Positions 18,110 to 27,134 of a stretch of 36,295 nucleotides of DNA are shown piece by piece. The translations under genes were made by a program, and so were the position numbers. The number at the start of each line of letters is the position of its first letter. Positions within the stretch are counted from its first letter, which is position 1. The stretch is from Listeria grandensis FSL F6-0971 (lineage in GTDB: Bacteria; Bacillota; Bacilli; Lactobacillales; Listeriaceae), in contig NZ_AODD01000037.1 in NCBI RefSeq assembly GCF_000525835.1, positions 1 to 36,295 on the forward strand, in the 5' to 3' direction. A model generated the notes under the pieces. It searched no databases. It was not told the origin of the DNA and was given only the letters and a program-made list of their open reading frames with translations.

Positions 18110-18517
18110 TTACGACATAAAACCTTGAATTGCCTCAAAATCCCAGCGTACCATGCGTGAAGCAAATACAACATCCATTCGTTCTAAGCTACTTGCTTCC
18201 AGTGGAAACCATTCATATGCTTGATGTTCACTCGAAATTCGGACATCGCCTTCTGGTTTTTCGCATAAGTAAATCACGCCTGTAATTTGATATTCTGGTT
18301 GGAAAAATTCCCATGTATCATACAGAATAAACGGCTGTACTTGGAGTCCTGTTTCTTCTTGTACTTCGCGAAACAGCGCCTCCCCCTTTGTTTCTCCAAA
18401 ATTCATGCGACCTCCTGGAAGTTCCCACACATCGTCTTTCACATCGGCTTTTTTTAAAGCGAGAAATTTGCCATTATGTATGATTACTGCTTTTACTGCT
18501 GGAAATATTGGTTTCAT
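18110..18517 (-). CDS. Nudix hydrolase
   Basis: A 135-residue Nudix protein with the complete Nudix box in GETKGEALFREVQEETGL (within residues 35-58), preceded by WELPGGRMNF. These enzymes cleave nucleoside diphosphate derivatives; the actual substrate cannot be predicted, though the compact form resembles MutT-like proteins. AAAGGAGTG lies 7 bases before the ATG. It is divergent from nnrD, with about 100 bases between the starts. Confidence 0.9.
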   Translation of the reverse strand: MKPIFPAVKAVIIHNGKFLALKKADVKDDVWELPGGRMNFGETKGEALFREVQEETGLQVQPFILYDTWEFFQPEYQITGVIYLCEKPEGDVRISSEHQAYEWFPLEASSLERMDVVFASRMVRWDFEAIQGFMS

Positions 18518-18620
18518 TTTACTTTCACTCCTTTTGTGGATAGGTTATACTAAATTGGACAATTAAGCAAGGAAAGTTACAGTACATAAGAAAAAAAATA
18601 AAAGAAAAGGATGATCTCAA

Positions 18621-19463
18621 ATGAAAAAAATCACACCTAAGGTTATCTGCGCTTGGATCAAACAACGCGATGATGAAACGAATAAAGGTGATTATGGACG
18701 TGTTTTATTGATTGGCGGTAACGAGCAACTCGGCGGTGCGATCATCATGGCAGCACAAGGAGCAATTTATAGTGGCGCTGGGCTAGTTTCGGTTGCTACG
18801 CATAGCCTGAACCATTCAGCCCTTCATGCACGCCTTCCAGAAGCGATGTTTATTGATTCGAGCGATACGGATTATTTGGTGCAAGTCTTACCGAAATTTG
18901 ATGCGGTTTTAATTGGACCAGGGCTCGGTTTAGATGCTACAGCGCGCGCCTTGTTGACACTTGTGTGCGCTCATGCACAGCCTCATCAGCGAGTTATTAT
19001 CGACGGTGATGGGATTACACTTTATGCTTCGAAAGATTTCGACAAACCGCAAGCAACGCTGATTTTTACACCGCACCGGACAGAATGGGAACGCTTGACG
19101 CATACGGATACAACGGATCTGGACGACATGAAAAATCAAGATTTTGCAACAGAACTAGATGCTATCGTCGTGTTGAAAGATCACCGGACGCGCGTGTACA
19201 TCGAGGATGATATTTGGCAAAATATTTACGGAACACCTGCAATGGCAACAGGCGGAATGGGTGATACGCTCGCAGGAATGATTGCCGGTTTACTTGGTCA
19301 GTTAGACAAGCCAAAACATGCTGTTCTAACGGCAGTATTTTTGCATAGCTATATTGGTGAAACGCTGGCGAAGAAGAAATATGTTGTTTTACCAACAGAA
19401 GTCGCGGAACAAATTCCGTACTATTTGAAGAGGTTCAGTGAAACAGACGATAATCCTTATTAA
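18621..19463 (+). CDS. nnrD: ADP-dependent (S)-NAD(P)H-hydrate dehydratase
   Basis: Metabolite-repair enzyme that dehydrates damaged NAD(P)H hydrates with ADP; ribokinase-like fold, cytoplasmic. The 280-residue product has LLIGGNEQLGGAIIMAAQ, VLIGPGLG, IIDGDGI, FTPHRTEWERL and the anion-hole motif GTPAMATGGMGDTLAGMIAG. It is the stand-alone form (B. subtilis YxkO) without the epimerase domain. AAAAGGA lies about 9 bases before the ATG. Single-gene plus-strand unit with a strong terminator. Confidence 0.95.
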   Translation: MKKITPKVICAWIKQRDDETNKGDYGRVLLIGGNEQLGGAIIMAAQGAIYSGAGLVSVATHSLNHSALHARLPEAMFIDSSDTDYLVQVLPKFDAVLIGPGLGLDATARALLTLVCAHAQPHQRVIIDGDGITLYASKDFDKPQATLIFTPHRTEWERLTHTDTTDLDDMKNQDFATELDAIVVLKDHRTRVYIEDDIWQNIYGTPAMATGGMGDTLAGMIAGLLGQLDKPKHAVLTAVFLHSYIGETLAKKKYVVLPTEVAEQIPYYLKRFSETDDNPY

Positions 19464-19467
19464 AATG

Positions 19468-19512
19468 AAAAAAGAGAAATGAAAGGTGTGCTGCCTTTTA
19501 TTTCTCTTTTTT
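19468..19512 (+). terminator. terminator after nnrD
   Basis: A 19-bp stem with one G-U pair (19468-19486 with 19494-19512), seven-base loop and a right arm ending in six T, starting 5 bases after the stop. Confidence 0.92.
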
Positions 19513-19572
19513 AGTGCTAAATTAGGAGACTCAGTTTGTAGTGTAATCTTTTTAGATTTCAATACATGCCAA

Positions 19573-19614
19573 AAAAAGTTTGCAAAACCTATTTAAAGGT
19601 CTCGCAAACTTTTT
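19573..19614 (-). terminator. terminator after the small membrane protein gene
   Basis: Arms AAAAAGTTTGC (19573-19583) and GCAAACTTTTT (19604-19614) with inner ACCT/AGGT pairing. On the minus strand it ends in a run of T and closes the ytgP unit; it could act in both directions. Confidence 0.85.
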
Positions 19615-19618
19615 CAAA

Positions 19619-19816
19619 TCATTCTTTTTTTCTCGGTAATTTTAAACCAATCGTCATGCCGAGCAGTAATGCGCCTAGTAATCCTAACGGTACAGCGACC
19701 CAAATGAATTTGAGAATATACATCGCTATTCCCGCAATAACACAAAGCAATCCTAGAAACAGGAATAGCCGTGCGCGCCGTGCTTCTTTTGACCTTTTTC
19801 TTGTTCGTTTTTCCAT
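19619..19816 (-). CDS. small membrane protein, function unknown
   Basis: A 65-residue protein with a strongly basic start MEKRTRKRSKEARRAR, two hydrophobic helices (about residues 17-35, LFLFLGLLCVIAGIAMYIL, and 39-58, WVAVPLGLLGALLLGMTIGL) and a basic end PRKKE, so both ends are probably cytoplasmic. It follows ytgP by 16 bases and shares its transcript. A gene of this type accompanies ytgP in related genomes as far as I recall. No function is known. Confidence 0.75.
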   Translation of the reverse strand: MEKRTRKRSKEARRARLFLFLGLLCVIAGIAMYILKFIWVAVPLGLLGALLLGMTIGLKLPRKKE

Positions 19817-19832
19817 GATGTGTTGCCTCCCC

Positions 19833-21455
19833 TTATGCTTTTATACGTAGTTTTCGACGGATGGTCGCGGCTCTTGGTCCAAATACTTTATCGAACAAGC
19901 GTAAACGCAAGCTAAGATAGCCATAAACGAGTGTTCCTACACCACCGCAAATGATGAGTAGAATCATCGAATTGAGTTTTGTTTCTGGATTCATAAATAA
20001 TGTCAAACCTTGGTATACGAGCAATACAGAGATTGCCATCGCCAGGTTAAGGAGCAACATTAAAACCGTCCTTCTTAAAATCACGCTGAAATTATAGTTT
20101 GCATATTTACGAATAATAATCATCGCGAAAATGACGGACACGGTATAGCCAAGACCAGTTGCTGCAACGGAACCCCGCGCGCCCATCCACATCATCAACG
20201 GCATTTGGAAAACAGATTTCGTCAATAAACCGATGAGCAGGCTTAAAATCGTGAATCGTTGTTCATCAATTCCTTGCAAAATTGCCGCCGTCACGCTGAA
20301 TAAGGATAGTAAAATCGCGACTGGTGCGTAGAATGCCAAAATTTGAATTCCCGCCGGGTCGTGTTCATAAAACACCGTATACAGCGGTTCTGCAAGTAAA
20401 GACATCCCGATACAAGCCGGTAACGTGATGAAAAGCAACACTTGGAAAACATCGTTTAGCTGCTTTTTCACATTTTCTTGTTCGCCGCGCGCATAAGCCG
20501 CCGTCACGAGCGGAACAATCGTCATCGAAAACGCTGTCGCCAAACTAACTGGAATAATGACCAGTTTTTGCGCACTAAAGTTAACGATACCAAGTAAATT
20601 CTCAGCTTCGTGCCCACTGTAACCAATCCATGTTAAAATGCGACCGAATGTAAACTGGTCAATTTGCTGGTAGAGTGAGCTTGCAATTCCTACGACTACA
20701 AATGGTACTGCCGTGATGAAAATATCTTTATACATCGAAGGTAAGGAAACCGTCACTTCCCCTTTACTCGTTCGTAGCAAAGCATCGAGTCCCTTTTTAC
20801 GCTTGAAAAAGTACCAGAGCAGGCATGCGAGGCTCGCTAATGCTCCGATGAAGGCCGCAAATGTGGCAATACTAATCGCGCCAACAACCGTACCATGCAG
20901 TATATAAAGAACCGTTGCCGAACCGACAAGCAAGAATGCAATACGAACAATTTGTTCAACGACTTGAGAAACCGCAGAAGGTCCCATCGACTGGTATCCC
21001 TGGAAAAAACCACGGATCAAACTCATCACCGGAATAACGATGAGCGCAAAACTGACTGCACGGATAACTCCTGTCACATCCTGGACAGTGTAACCACTAC
21101 CTTCAATCGATTGCAAGCCCGCCAAAACCGGCGCCAAAGCATACATCGCAAGGAAGCTGACAAATCCTGTTGCAAGCATGAGGTACACACCGCTTCTGAA
21201 TAAACGGCGTCCAATTTCATATTCACCTATCGCGTTATATTTCGCTACATACTTTGCTACTGCAAGCGGAACCCCCGCCGTTGCGATTCCAAGAAAAATC
21301 TGATAAGGTACATACCCAAAATTATACAACGTCATCGGTCCTGCGCCACCCATAATCCAATAGAATGGAATAACATAAAACAGACCTAGAAATTTAGAAA
21401 TGAAAGTTCCTAACGTTAAAATGAAAGTTCCTCGAAGTAGTTTTGATGAAGACAT
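19833..21455 (-). CDS. ytgP: YtgP, MOP-superfamily lipid flippase (MurJ-like)
   Basis: A 540-residue integral membrane protein with 14 predicted hydrophobic segments, of the polysaccharide-transport/SpoVB/MurJ branch of the MOP exporters. It starts LLRGTFILTLGTFISKFLGL and carries RGFFQGYQSMGPSAVSQVVE, a signature of this branch. Length and neighbourhood (next to pepV and the Nudix gene) fit B. subtilis YtgP, shown to act as the lipid II flippase MurJ. It therefore probably exports lipid II for wall synthesis, an inference by orthology. GAGG lies just upstream of the ATG. Confidence 0.88.
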   Translation of the reverse strand: MSSSKLLRGTFILTLGTFISKFLGLFYVIPFYWIMGGAGPMTLYNFGYVPYQIFLGIATAGVPLAVAKYVAKYNAIGEYEIGRRLFRSGVYLMLATGFVSFLAMYALAPVLAGLQSIEGSGYTVQDVTGVIRAVSFALIVIPVMSLIRGFFQGYQSMGPSAVSQVVEQIVRIAFLLVGSATVLYILHGTVVGAISIATFAAFIGALASLACLLWYFFKRKKGLDALLRTSKGEVTVSLPSMYKDIFITAVPFVVVGIASSLYQQIDQFTFGRILTWIGYSGHEAENLLGIVNFSAQKLVIIPVSLATAFSMTIVPLVTAAYARGEQENVKKQLNDVFQVLLFITLPACIGMSLLAEPLYTVFYEHDPAGIQILAFYAPVAILLSLFSVTAAILQGIDEQRFTILSLLIGLLTKSVFQMPLMMWMGARGSVAATGLGYTVSVIFAMIIIRKYANYNFSVILRRTVLMLLLNLAMAISVLLVYQGLTLFMNPETKLNSMILLIICGGVGTLVYGYLSLRLRLFDKVFGPRAATIRRKLRIKA

Positions 21456-21806
21456 AGACCTCGTCCTTTATTATGAAGTGCTCTATATTTGAGCCGATTA
21501 ATGATACTCGCTTTTGAATTAAAAAGTGCTCTGTTAAAAACTCAACTAAATTTTAGTTTACTCCTTCTTGCATCAGCTTGCAATCATTAGTTGAAAATAA
21601 ATAAAAAAAGCGGGAAAATACACTCCTAATTTTATACTTGGTAAACGAAACATTTAGATTCACTTCTAACACATTGGAAAGCTAATATAAACAGAAAATT
21701 ATTTTCACTAAGCCTCTCATTTAATAGTTCTCCCTCTTGGCAATACGCATGCAAAACGGCTCTCACTACTTCATCTTGTATTACGAACATTTAGTGACAC
21801 GAAAAA
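21456..21806. other. intergenic region with a short permease-tail relic
   Basis: No gene is supported between ytgP and the ABC operon terminator. On the minus strand at about 21722-21765 a 13-codon frame ending CMRIAKRENY before a stop resembles the permease C terminus YMQIAKSE; CTCTTGGCAAT and the nearby GCATG are shared with 21888-21906. Stops lie just upstream, so it looks like a leftover of a duplicated or replaced permease gene. The rest is AT-rich with no recognisable element. Confidence 0.3.
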
Positions 21807-21808
21807 CA

Positions 21809-21839
21809 GCACTTATCCCTATTTTTATAGAGTAAGCGC
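21809..21839 (-). terminator. terminator after the ABC permease
   Basis: On the minus strand GCGCTTACTCTAT pairs with ATAGGGATAAGTGC with one bulge and G-U pairs, followed by TGTTTTT. Confidence 0.75.
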
Positions 21840-21872
21840 CATTTAATCATGAAATTTGTACTATCTTCTTAA

Positions 21873-23736
21873 TTATTCGCTCTTGGCAATCTGCATGTAA
21901 TTTCGGACTGTGAAGAAATAATAAATCGCATAGATGGTAGCATACGCGAGAATGACGGTGGATAAGGCGAATGTTACGGACATACCTGTATTTTGTCCAA
22001 ATGCAGTCAGCGCGACAATTGTATGACAAATACCAAGTAGAAGGGGAACCAAAAATATAACTAAAATTTGATGAGCAATCGTTTTGTGAATCATTGCGTG
22101 ATCCATACCAATTTTGCGCATTAAAGTATATTGATGGCGATCATTGTATGCTTCTGTAATCTGCTTAAAGTAAATGATACAGCCCGTTGCAACAAGGAAA
22201 GTTAAGCCGATGAATAGCCCGACAAATAAAATAGAACCTGTGGATACGGCATTCTGATGATGAAAATTTAGGTACGACATAAAGAAAACCTCGCCGAATT
22301 TCCCATTCTGACTTACTATTTTTTCAGCAGTCGAAATGTTATCGTCTGTGAGGTTGTACAGATAACTGGTTTCTTTCGTTGCTGTTTTACTAAGCGCATT
22401 AAAGTCTGCATCATTTAGTACGTACAGGATGTTAGCAGAGCTATTGACTGGATTGGTCACTTTGACTGATCGAACTTGGAAGGCATGTCTAGTCGTGAGT
22501 GGTTGTTTTGTACTTTGCAACTCCCTGATCTCCTTATGGCTCAACTGATTTTCGCGAGTGAGCGCAATGACTTCATTTTTTTTTGAGTGGTGGTACATTT
22601 TGATCGAAAATTTGCTTCATCAGCTCCCGGTATTTTGATTCAGAGATGAATGTAGATTTTTCAGTTAGAAGCGTTACTTTGTTTTGATAGGAAATATTTG
22701 TAGCACCGGCGATTTCGATGAATTTCTTAGCCGCTGCCTCATTTCCATTACTGATTTGATAATCTGTAGATATAAAATTCTCCGATTGCGCGCGAATGTT
22801 TTCGTATAGAGTTCCGGTAAAGCCGATTGCTGATAATGTTATCGCAATTAAAATGGAGATCGTTGCCATCATTTTCGCTTGTGTTCGCATGCGGAACCGT
22901 AAGTTGGCCACACTAATCATGTTGACTCCATTGAAATAAAACGGCTTTATCGTCGCTAATTTCGCTAACATAGCAGGTAAGAAAGAAGCAACGAACAAAA
23001 AAGTGCCTGCAATCATCGTAAGAATGACAATAATAAGTTGCATAGCAGTAGGTAAATCTTTATAAAAAAGGCCAGAATTCGCAGGCGTTAAAGCAATTGC
23101 GTAACCAATAAACAATAATAGAACACCAATCGTTGCTGCAACTTTACCTCCGCGTGCTTGTTTTTCTACGACACTAGTAGCTTTTAAGAGATTCAAAACG
23201 GTAAAGCGATAAACAATGCGATAACCTTCAAAAGACGTGACAATCGTCAGTAATAGGAAGACGAGGACGGTGGCAAACATAGCTTCCATCGAAATCGTAA
23301 GCTTCGCCTTTACCTGCACATCAATAAACTGTAACAGTAAAGAAACGAATGATGTATAAAGCAGAATTCCGCCAAAAATACCAGCTATTAAAGCTAGAAT
23401 TCCCATTGCAAAGTTCTCGTAGAACATCATTTGGCCAATTTGTCGTTTTCGTAGGCCTAGCAAAACATAGGTGCCGAGTTCCTTTTTACGCTTATGCGCA
23501 AAGAAGTTACTGGAATACATGATGAAAATAATTGTAAATAAGATTAGCCCCATCGCAGCGCCCTTTAAAGAATAGTCGACAAGTAACGACTCGGAAGCAG
23601 CTTTTTTAATCGTATCATCAAACGAAAGAGCAAGAAACGTGTAAAAAATGATAACGCAAAAGGCTGATGAAAAAAAGTAGAGTAGGTAATTCTTGAAATT
23701 TCGCGTCAGATTTCGTTTCGCTAAGTTAAATAACAT
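21873..23736 (-). pseudogene. FtsX-type ABC permease (BceB-like), split by a frameshift in a run of nine A
   Basis: Membrane subunit of a BceAB/VirAB-type peptide-sensing or resistance exporter. The first part (from the ATG at 23736, supported by GGAGAGGAG) has the N-terminal helix, the HKRKKELGTYVLLGLRKRQI FtsX motif and several helices, then ends at PPLKKK-stop. The second frame (21873-22598) continues with the extracellular domain and the last three helices, including YTLMRKIGMDHAMI. The join is nine A (complement of 22576-22584); removing one A gives a continuous 620-residue protein, the normal BceB size. It may be a true pseudogene, a phase-variable gene, rescued by slippage, or a sequencing error. 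Overlaps the ATPase gene by 11 bases. Confidence 0.85.
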
Positions 23737-24493
23737 CGCTAGTCTCCTCTCCAAAGCTCTCCATCGCCGCCAAAATTTCTTTGAAAAAATGATGTTGCGT
23801 TTTGCTTCCCCTCATTAACTCATGTGAAACGATACCATCCTTAATAAACAAAATTCGTTTTGAAAAACTCGCAGCTTGGGCATCATGCGTTACCATCATA
23901 ATCGTTGCATTCTCCTTATGATTCAAGTCTTGTAAACATTGCAAGATCGACTGAGCATTTTTCGAATCAAGCGCTCCTGTTGGCTCATCTGCAAAAATTA
24001 AATCAGGTTTCGTAATAATAGCTCGAGCAATAGCCGCACGTTGTTTTTGACCACCAGAAACTTGATTTGGAAATTTATCAAGTAAATCATGAATACCAAA
24101 AAAATCGGCAACTTCTTCCACACGCGCTGTAATTTCAATGGCAGATACCTTAGAAATCGTAAGTGGCAACGCAATATTTTCACTGATTTTCAAGGTATCT
24201 AGTAAATTATAATCTTGAAAGATAAAGCCCAGTTTTTCACGGCGAAATTGCGATAGTTGCTTTTCGCTCATTGTAAGAACCTCTGTGCCATTTATTTTTA
24301 CATGCCCACTTGTCGGTAGGTCAATCGTAGCAAGTGCATTCAGTAACGTTGATTTCCCGGCACCAGATGGTCCCATGATTCCGATGAATTCACCTTCTTG
24401 AACCGTGACATTTACATTATCTAATGCCTTGAATCGATTATTCTTATCACCATATTCCTTATTTAGATCAGTAGCAGTTAAAATTGTTTCCAT
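23726..24493 (-). CDS. ABC transporter ATPase, BceA/MacB type
   Basis: A 255-residue ATPase partner of the following permease. Motifs: Walker A GIMGPSGAGKSTLLN near residue 41, Q-loop FIFQDYNLLD, signature NQVSGGQKQRAAIARA near 144, Walker B LIFADEPTGALDS and H-loop MMVTHD. This is the LolD/BceA-like class that powers FtsX-type permeases acting on antimicrobial peptides. No two-component system adjoins it, unlike bceRS-bceAB in Bacillus. AGGAGG precedes the ATG by 11 bases. Three TACTATC elements and a palindrome lie upstream. Confidence 0.92.
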   Translation of the reverse strand: METILTATDLNKEYGDKNNRFKALDNVNVTVQEGEFIGIMGPSGAGKSTLLNALATIDLPTSGHVKINGTEVLTMSEKQLSQFRREKLGFIFQDYNLLDTLKISENIALPLTISKVSAIEITARVEEVADFFGIHDLLDKFPNQVSGGQKQRAAIARAIITKPDLIFADEPTGALDSKNAQSILQCLQDLNHKENATIMMVTHDAQAASFSKRILFIKDGIVSHELMRGSKTQHHFFKEILAAMESFGEETSDVI

Positions 24494-24515
24494 CTATTTA
24501 ATAACCTCCTAAAAA

Positions 24516-24535
24516 TACCATCACTCATGATAGTA
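24516..24535 (-). promoter_or_regulatory. imperfect palindrome upstream of the ABC operon
   Basis: TACCATCA-CTCA-TGATAGTA is a 7-of-8 inverted repeat 23 bases before the ATPase start. Its TACTATCA half recurs at 24633-24640, inside the perfect inverted repeat TTATTA-CTATCA-TAATAA (24629-24646), and as TACTATCC at 24559-24566. Together they look like binding sites of one regulator, not encoded nearby. Confidence 0.45.
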
Positions 24536-24575
24536 AGTATGACGAAATTCGTTCCTCTTACTATCCATTTTTGAC

Positions 24576-24623
24576 AAAAAAAAAGCAAGATGAAGCAATT
24601 AGTGAAAAGCATCTTATTTTTTT
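24576..24623. terminator. bidirectional terminator between the 49-codon gene and the ABC operon
   Basis: A 6-bp stem AAGATG (24587-24592) / CATCTT (24610-24615) is flanked by nine A on the left (nine T in minus transcripts) and a T tract on the right. It makes the upstream small gene a separate unit. Confidence 0.7.
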
Positions 24624-24718
24624 ATTCTTTATTACTATCATAATAAGACTTAGATCGCTCATAAATTGCCATTTATTTTTTGAGGGATCTTGTCACCTGT
24701 AAAAAATGCTATGAAAAA

Positions 24719-24868
24719 TCAGATATTCAATTCTTTAAGTATATAACTTGGGCTTGGGACAACGAGATACATTATTTCCTGATTTTTGTCTTCAGAATAC
24801 GAATGAATGTTAATCCCCCTAATTGCCAAAGTAGTTGCAGGTAAGGCCATTCTTTTCTTCCATTTCAT
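24719..24868 (-). CDS. 49-residue peptide of unknown function
   Basis: Short open frame beginning MKWKKRMALPATTLAIRGIN and ending PSPSYILKELNI. Support: AAGGAG 8 bases before the ATG, an extended -10 TGATATACT on the minus strand at 24900-24908, and a terminator about 100 bases past the stop. The basic start followed by a mildly hydrophobic stretch could be a leader or a short secreted or membrane-active peptide, but there is no clear cleavage site, double-glycine or cysteine pattern. It sits upstream of the ABC operon in the same orientation; a link to it is speculation. I do not recognise it. Confidence 0.5.
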   Translation of the reverse strand: MKWKKRMALPATTLAIRGINIHSYSEDKNQEIMYLVVPSPSYILKELNI

Positions 24869-25056
24869 CCAAAACACTCCTTTCTATATTTACAAAATAA
24901 GTATATCATAATCTATATATAAAGACTATTTATTCCTAAAATATTATTTTTTCAAACTTTTAAGACAATATGCTCATTTAGTCCTTATTATCGGATCGAA
25001 TTCCATATTTGTCATTCTCTTGGTCATCTTTATTTTTTACTTCACCATACGAAAAA

Positions 25057-25076
25057 ACACGCCATTTCAGACGTGT
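25057..25076 (-). terminator. second terminator downstream of trpA
   Basis: ACACG/CGTGT stem, followed by six T on the minus strand, about 105 bases past the trpA stop. It could catch read-through from the weaker terminator at trpA. The rest of 24910-25157 holds no supported gene. Confidence 0.6.
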
Positions 25077-25157
25077 CTAGATATCATACTATTCAATCGT
25101 CAATGGCTTCAATCCGCCAGTAACCCTTTGTTTTTATTTCACTCCAGTAGCTTCTAA

Positions 25158-25181
25158 AAGAGCGCCTAAAAGGATGCTCTT
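25158..25181 (-). terminator. terminator overlapping the trpA stop
   Basis: Arms AAGAGC and GCTCTT, with imperfect inner pairing, followed by TTTAGAAG on the minus strand. The left arm overlaps the trpA stop codon. The T tract is short. Confidence 0.55.
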
Positions 25182-25935
25182 ATTTGATTGCGCTCGCACC
25201 TGTAATAAATTCACTAAGCTCTTCATATTTTCCATCATGAAGCAACTGGACAATTTTACTCCCGACAATCACACCATCACATACCGCAGCGAATCTCGCC
25301 ACGTGATCTAGATTCGAAATTCCGAAACCTGCTAAAACAGGGACTGGGCTTATCGTTTTTAAGTACGTTAAATTTTCATCAATCTTATCGCCAAATTCGG
25401 CGCGTTCACCGGTTGTGCCATTCACAGTCACAGCATAGATGAAACCTTGTGCTTGTTTTGCAATCAGCTCCATGCGCTCTTTCGGGCTAGTCAGGGAAAT
25501 GAGCGGAATTAGCGCGATGTCTGTATTTTCGATATGAGGCATGATTAAATCGCGATGTTCATATGGAAGATCTGGAATAATCAAACCTTTAATTGGCGTT
25601 TTCTTCGCAAGTTCGATAAATCTTTCGACACCGAGGTGGTAAATCGGATTAAAATAACTCATCACAACAAGTGGAATATCGATTTTACTCGTTGTTAGTG
25701 TTTTTAGAATTTGCTCAAGACTTATGTGAGCTGCCAAAGCACGTGATCCTGCCTCTTGAATGACTGGACCATCTGCAACTGGATCAGAAAACGGGATGCC
25801 TAGCTCGATTGCGGTCGCGCCTGCATTGCTTAGTAATTGCATCTGATTTTCTAGTTGGTCTAAACCTCCATCACCCGCCATGATATAGGGAACAACGGCG
25901 AGATTTGCTTGTTCGATTGCTTGTTGTAGCTTCAT
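25180..25935 (-). CDS. trpA: tryptophan synthase alpha chain
   Basis: Cleaves indole-3-glycerol phosphate to indole and glyceraldehyde-3-P and channels indole to TrpB. The 251-residue TIM barrel has [10 protein letters not shown], the catalytic segment [19 protein letters not shown] (Glu and Asp equivalents of Glu49/Asp60), [12 protein letters not shown] and the phosphate-binding GFGISN. Its ATG overlaps the trpB stop by 4 bases. Last gene of trpEGDCFBA, with an overlapping hairpin at its stop. Confidence 0.97.
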   Translation of the reverse strand: MKLQQAIEQANLAVVPYIMAGDGGLDQLENQMQLLSNAGATAIELGIPFSDPVADGPVIQEAGSRALAAHISLEQILKTLTTSKIDIPLVVMSYFNPIYHLGVERFIELAKKTPIKGLIIPDLPYEHRDLIMPHIENTDIALIPLISLTSPKERMELIAKQAQGFIYAVTVNGTTGERAEFGDKIDENLTYLKTISPVPVLAGFGISNLDHVARFAAVCDGVIVGSKIVQLLHDGKYEELSEFITGASAIK

Positions 25936-27134
25936 TTTTCAACGTCTCCTTTCAAGCGTTCGCGGATTTGGTCTACGTCTTTATCTCCTCGACCGGATAA
26001 ACAAACAATGATGCTTTCGTCGGGATTCATTTGAGCGGCTAGTTTTACGGCGAAAGAGATTGCGTGAGAGCTTTCTAACGCAGGAATGATTCCTTCGGTA
26101 CGGCAAAGTAATTGGAAGGCTTCTACGGCCTCATCATCGGTTACAGAGGTGTACTCCGCACGTCCCTCGTCTCGCAAAAAGCTGTGCTCAGGACCAATTC
26201 CGGGATAATCCAGACCAGCGGAAATCGAGTAGGCTTCTTGGATTTGACCGGCATCGTCTTGTAAAATATGCATCATTGCGCCGTGCAAGACCCCAACTTC
26301 GCCTTTGGAAAGCGATGCTGCGTGAAAAGCCGTATCAAGCCCAGAGCCAGCTGCTTCGACGCCATACATTTTGACGCTTGCATCATTTACAAATGGATAG
26401 AAAAGTCCCATCGAGTTACTGCCACCACCGATACATGCTACGATCGCTTCTGGTAATCGATTTTCTTTTTCCAGATGTTGCGCGCGGGCCTCTTCACCAA
26501 TCACGCTTTGGAAATCACGAACGATCTGTGGGAATGGGTGCGGTCCTAGGACAGAACCCATGATATAATGCGTATCTTCTACATTCGCCACCCAGTAACG
26601 CAGTGCTTCATTAACAGCATCTTTAAGCGTACCATTACCGCCTGAAACATTGACCACTTTGGCGCCAAGCAACTCCATCCGAAAAACGTTCAATTGTTGG
26701 CGACGGATGTCTTCTTCTCCCATAAAAATTGTGCATTCTAAGTTGAACAATGCGGCTACAGTTGCGGTTGCAACACCATGTTGTCCTGCGCCGGTTTCAG
26801 CGACTACTTTCTTTTTGCCCATTTGGCGCGTCAACAAAGCTTGACCGATACAGTTATTGATTTTATGGGCACCGGTGTGATTCAAGTCTTCTCGCTTCAA
26901 GTAAATTTTAGCGCCTCCTGCATGTGCCGTTAATTGTTCTGCCAAATAAAGTGGTGACTCACGGCCAACATAATCTCGTAAGTAGTAGCGCAACTCTTTT
27001 TGAAACGCCTCATCTGTTTTAGATATTTCATAAGCCTCTTCTAGTTCTGTGACAGCTTTCATCAAGGTTTCAGGGACAAACTTGCCACCGTAATTACCAT
27101 AAAAACCATGTTTATTCGGTACATTATAACTCAT
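25932..27134 (-). CDS. trpB: tryptophan synthase beta chain
   Basis: PLP enzyme joining indole and L-serine into L-tryptophan; works as an alpha2-beta2 complex with TrpA. The 400-residue product has [11 protein letters not shown], the PLP lysine in [27 protein letters not shown], and the phosphate-binding [10 protein letters not shown]. This is the standard TrpB1 form. It overlaps the end of trpF by 11 bases and trpA by 4. Confidence 0.97.
   Translation of the reverse strand: MSYNVPNKHGFYGNYGGKFVPETLMKAVTELEEAYEISKTDEAFQKELRYYLRDYVGRESPLYLAEQLTAHAGGAKIYLKREDLNHTGAHKINNCIGQALLTRQMGKKKVVAETGAGQHGVATATVAALFNLECTIFMGEEDIRRQQLNVFRMELLGAKVVNVSGGNGTLKDAVNEALRYWVANVEDTHYIMGSVLGPHPFPQIVRDFQSVIGEEARAQHLEKENRLPEAIVACIGGGSNSMGLFYPFVNDASVKMYGVEAAGSGLDTAFHAASLSKGEVGVLHGAMMHILQDDAGQIQEAYSISAGLDYPGIGPEHSFLRDEGRAEYTSVTDDEAVEAFQLLCRTEGIIPALESSHAISFAVKLAAQMNPDESIIVCLSGRGDKDVDQIRERLKGDVEK

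Noticed and set aside
24560-24676. Short minus-strand frame starting MSDLSLIMIV between the 49-codon gene and the ABC operon.
   Set aside because: No ribosome site, and it reads through the terminator and its poly-T tract.
25096-25182. In-frame continuation after the trpA stop, 28 codons ending KGYWRIEAIDD, with two Trp codons.
   Set aside because: It has no start codon or ribosome site, runs through the terminator hairpin, and another frame of the same DNA looks equally protein-like. Treated as chance.
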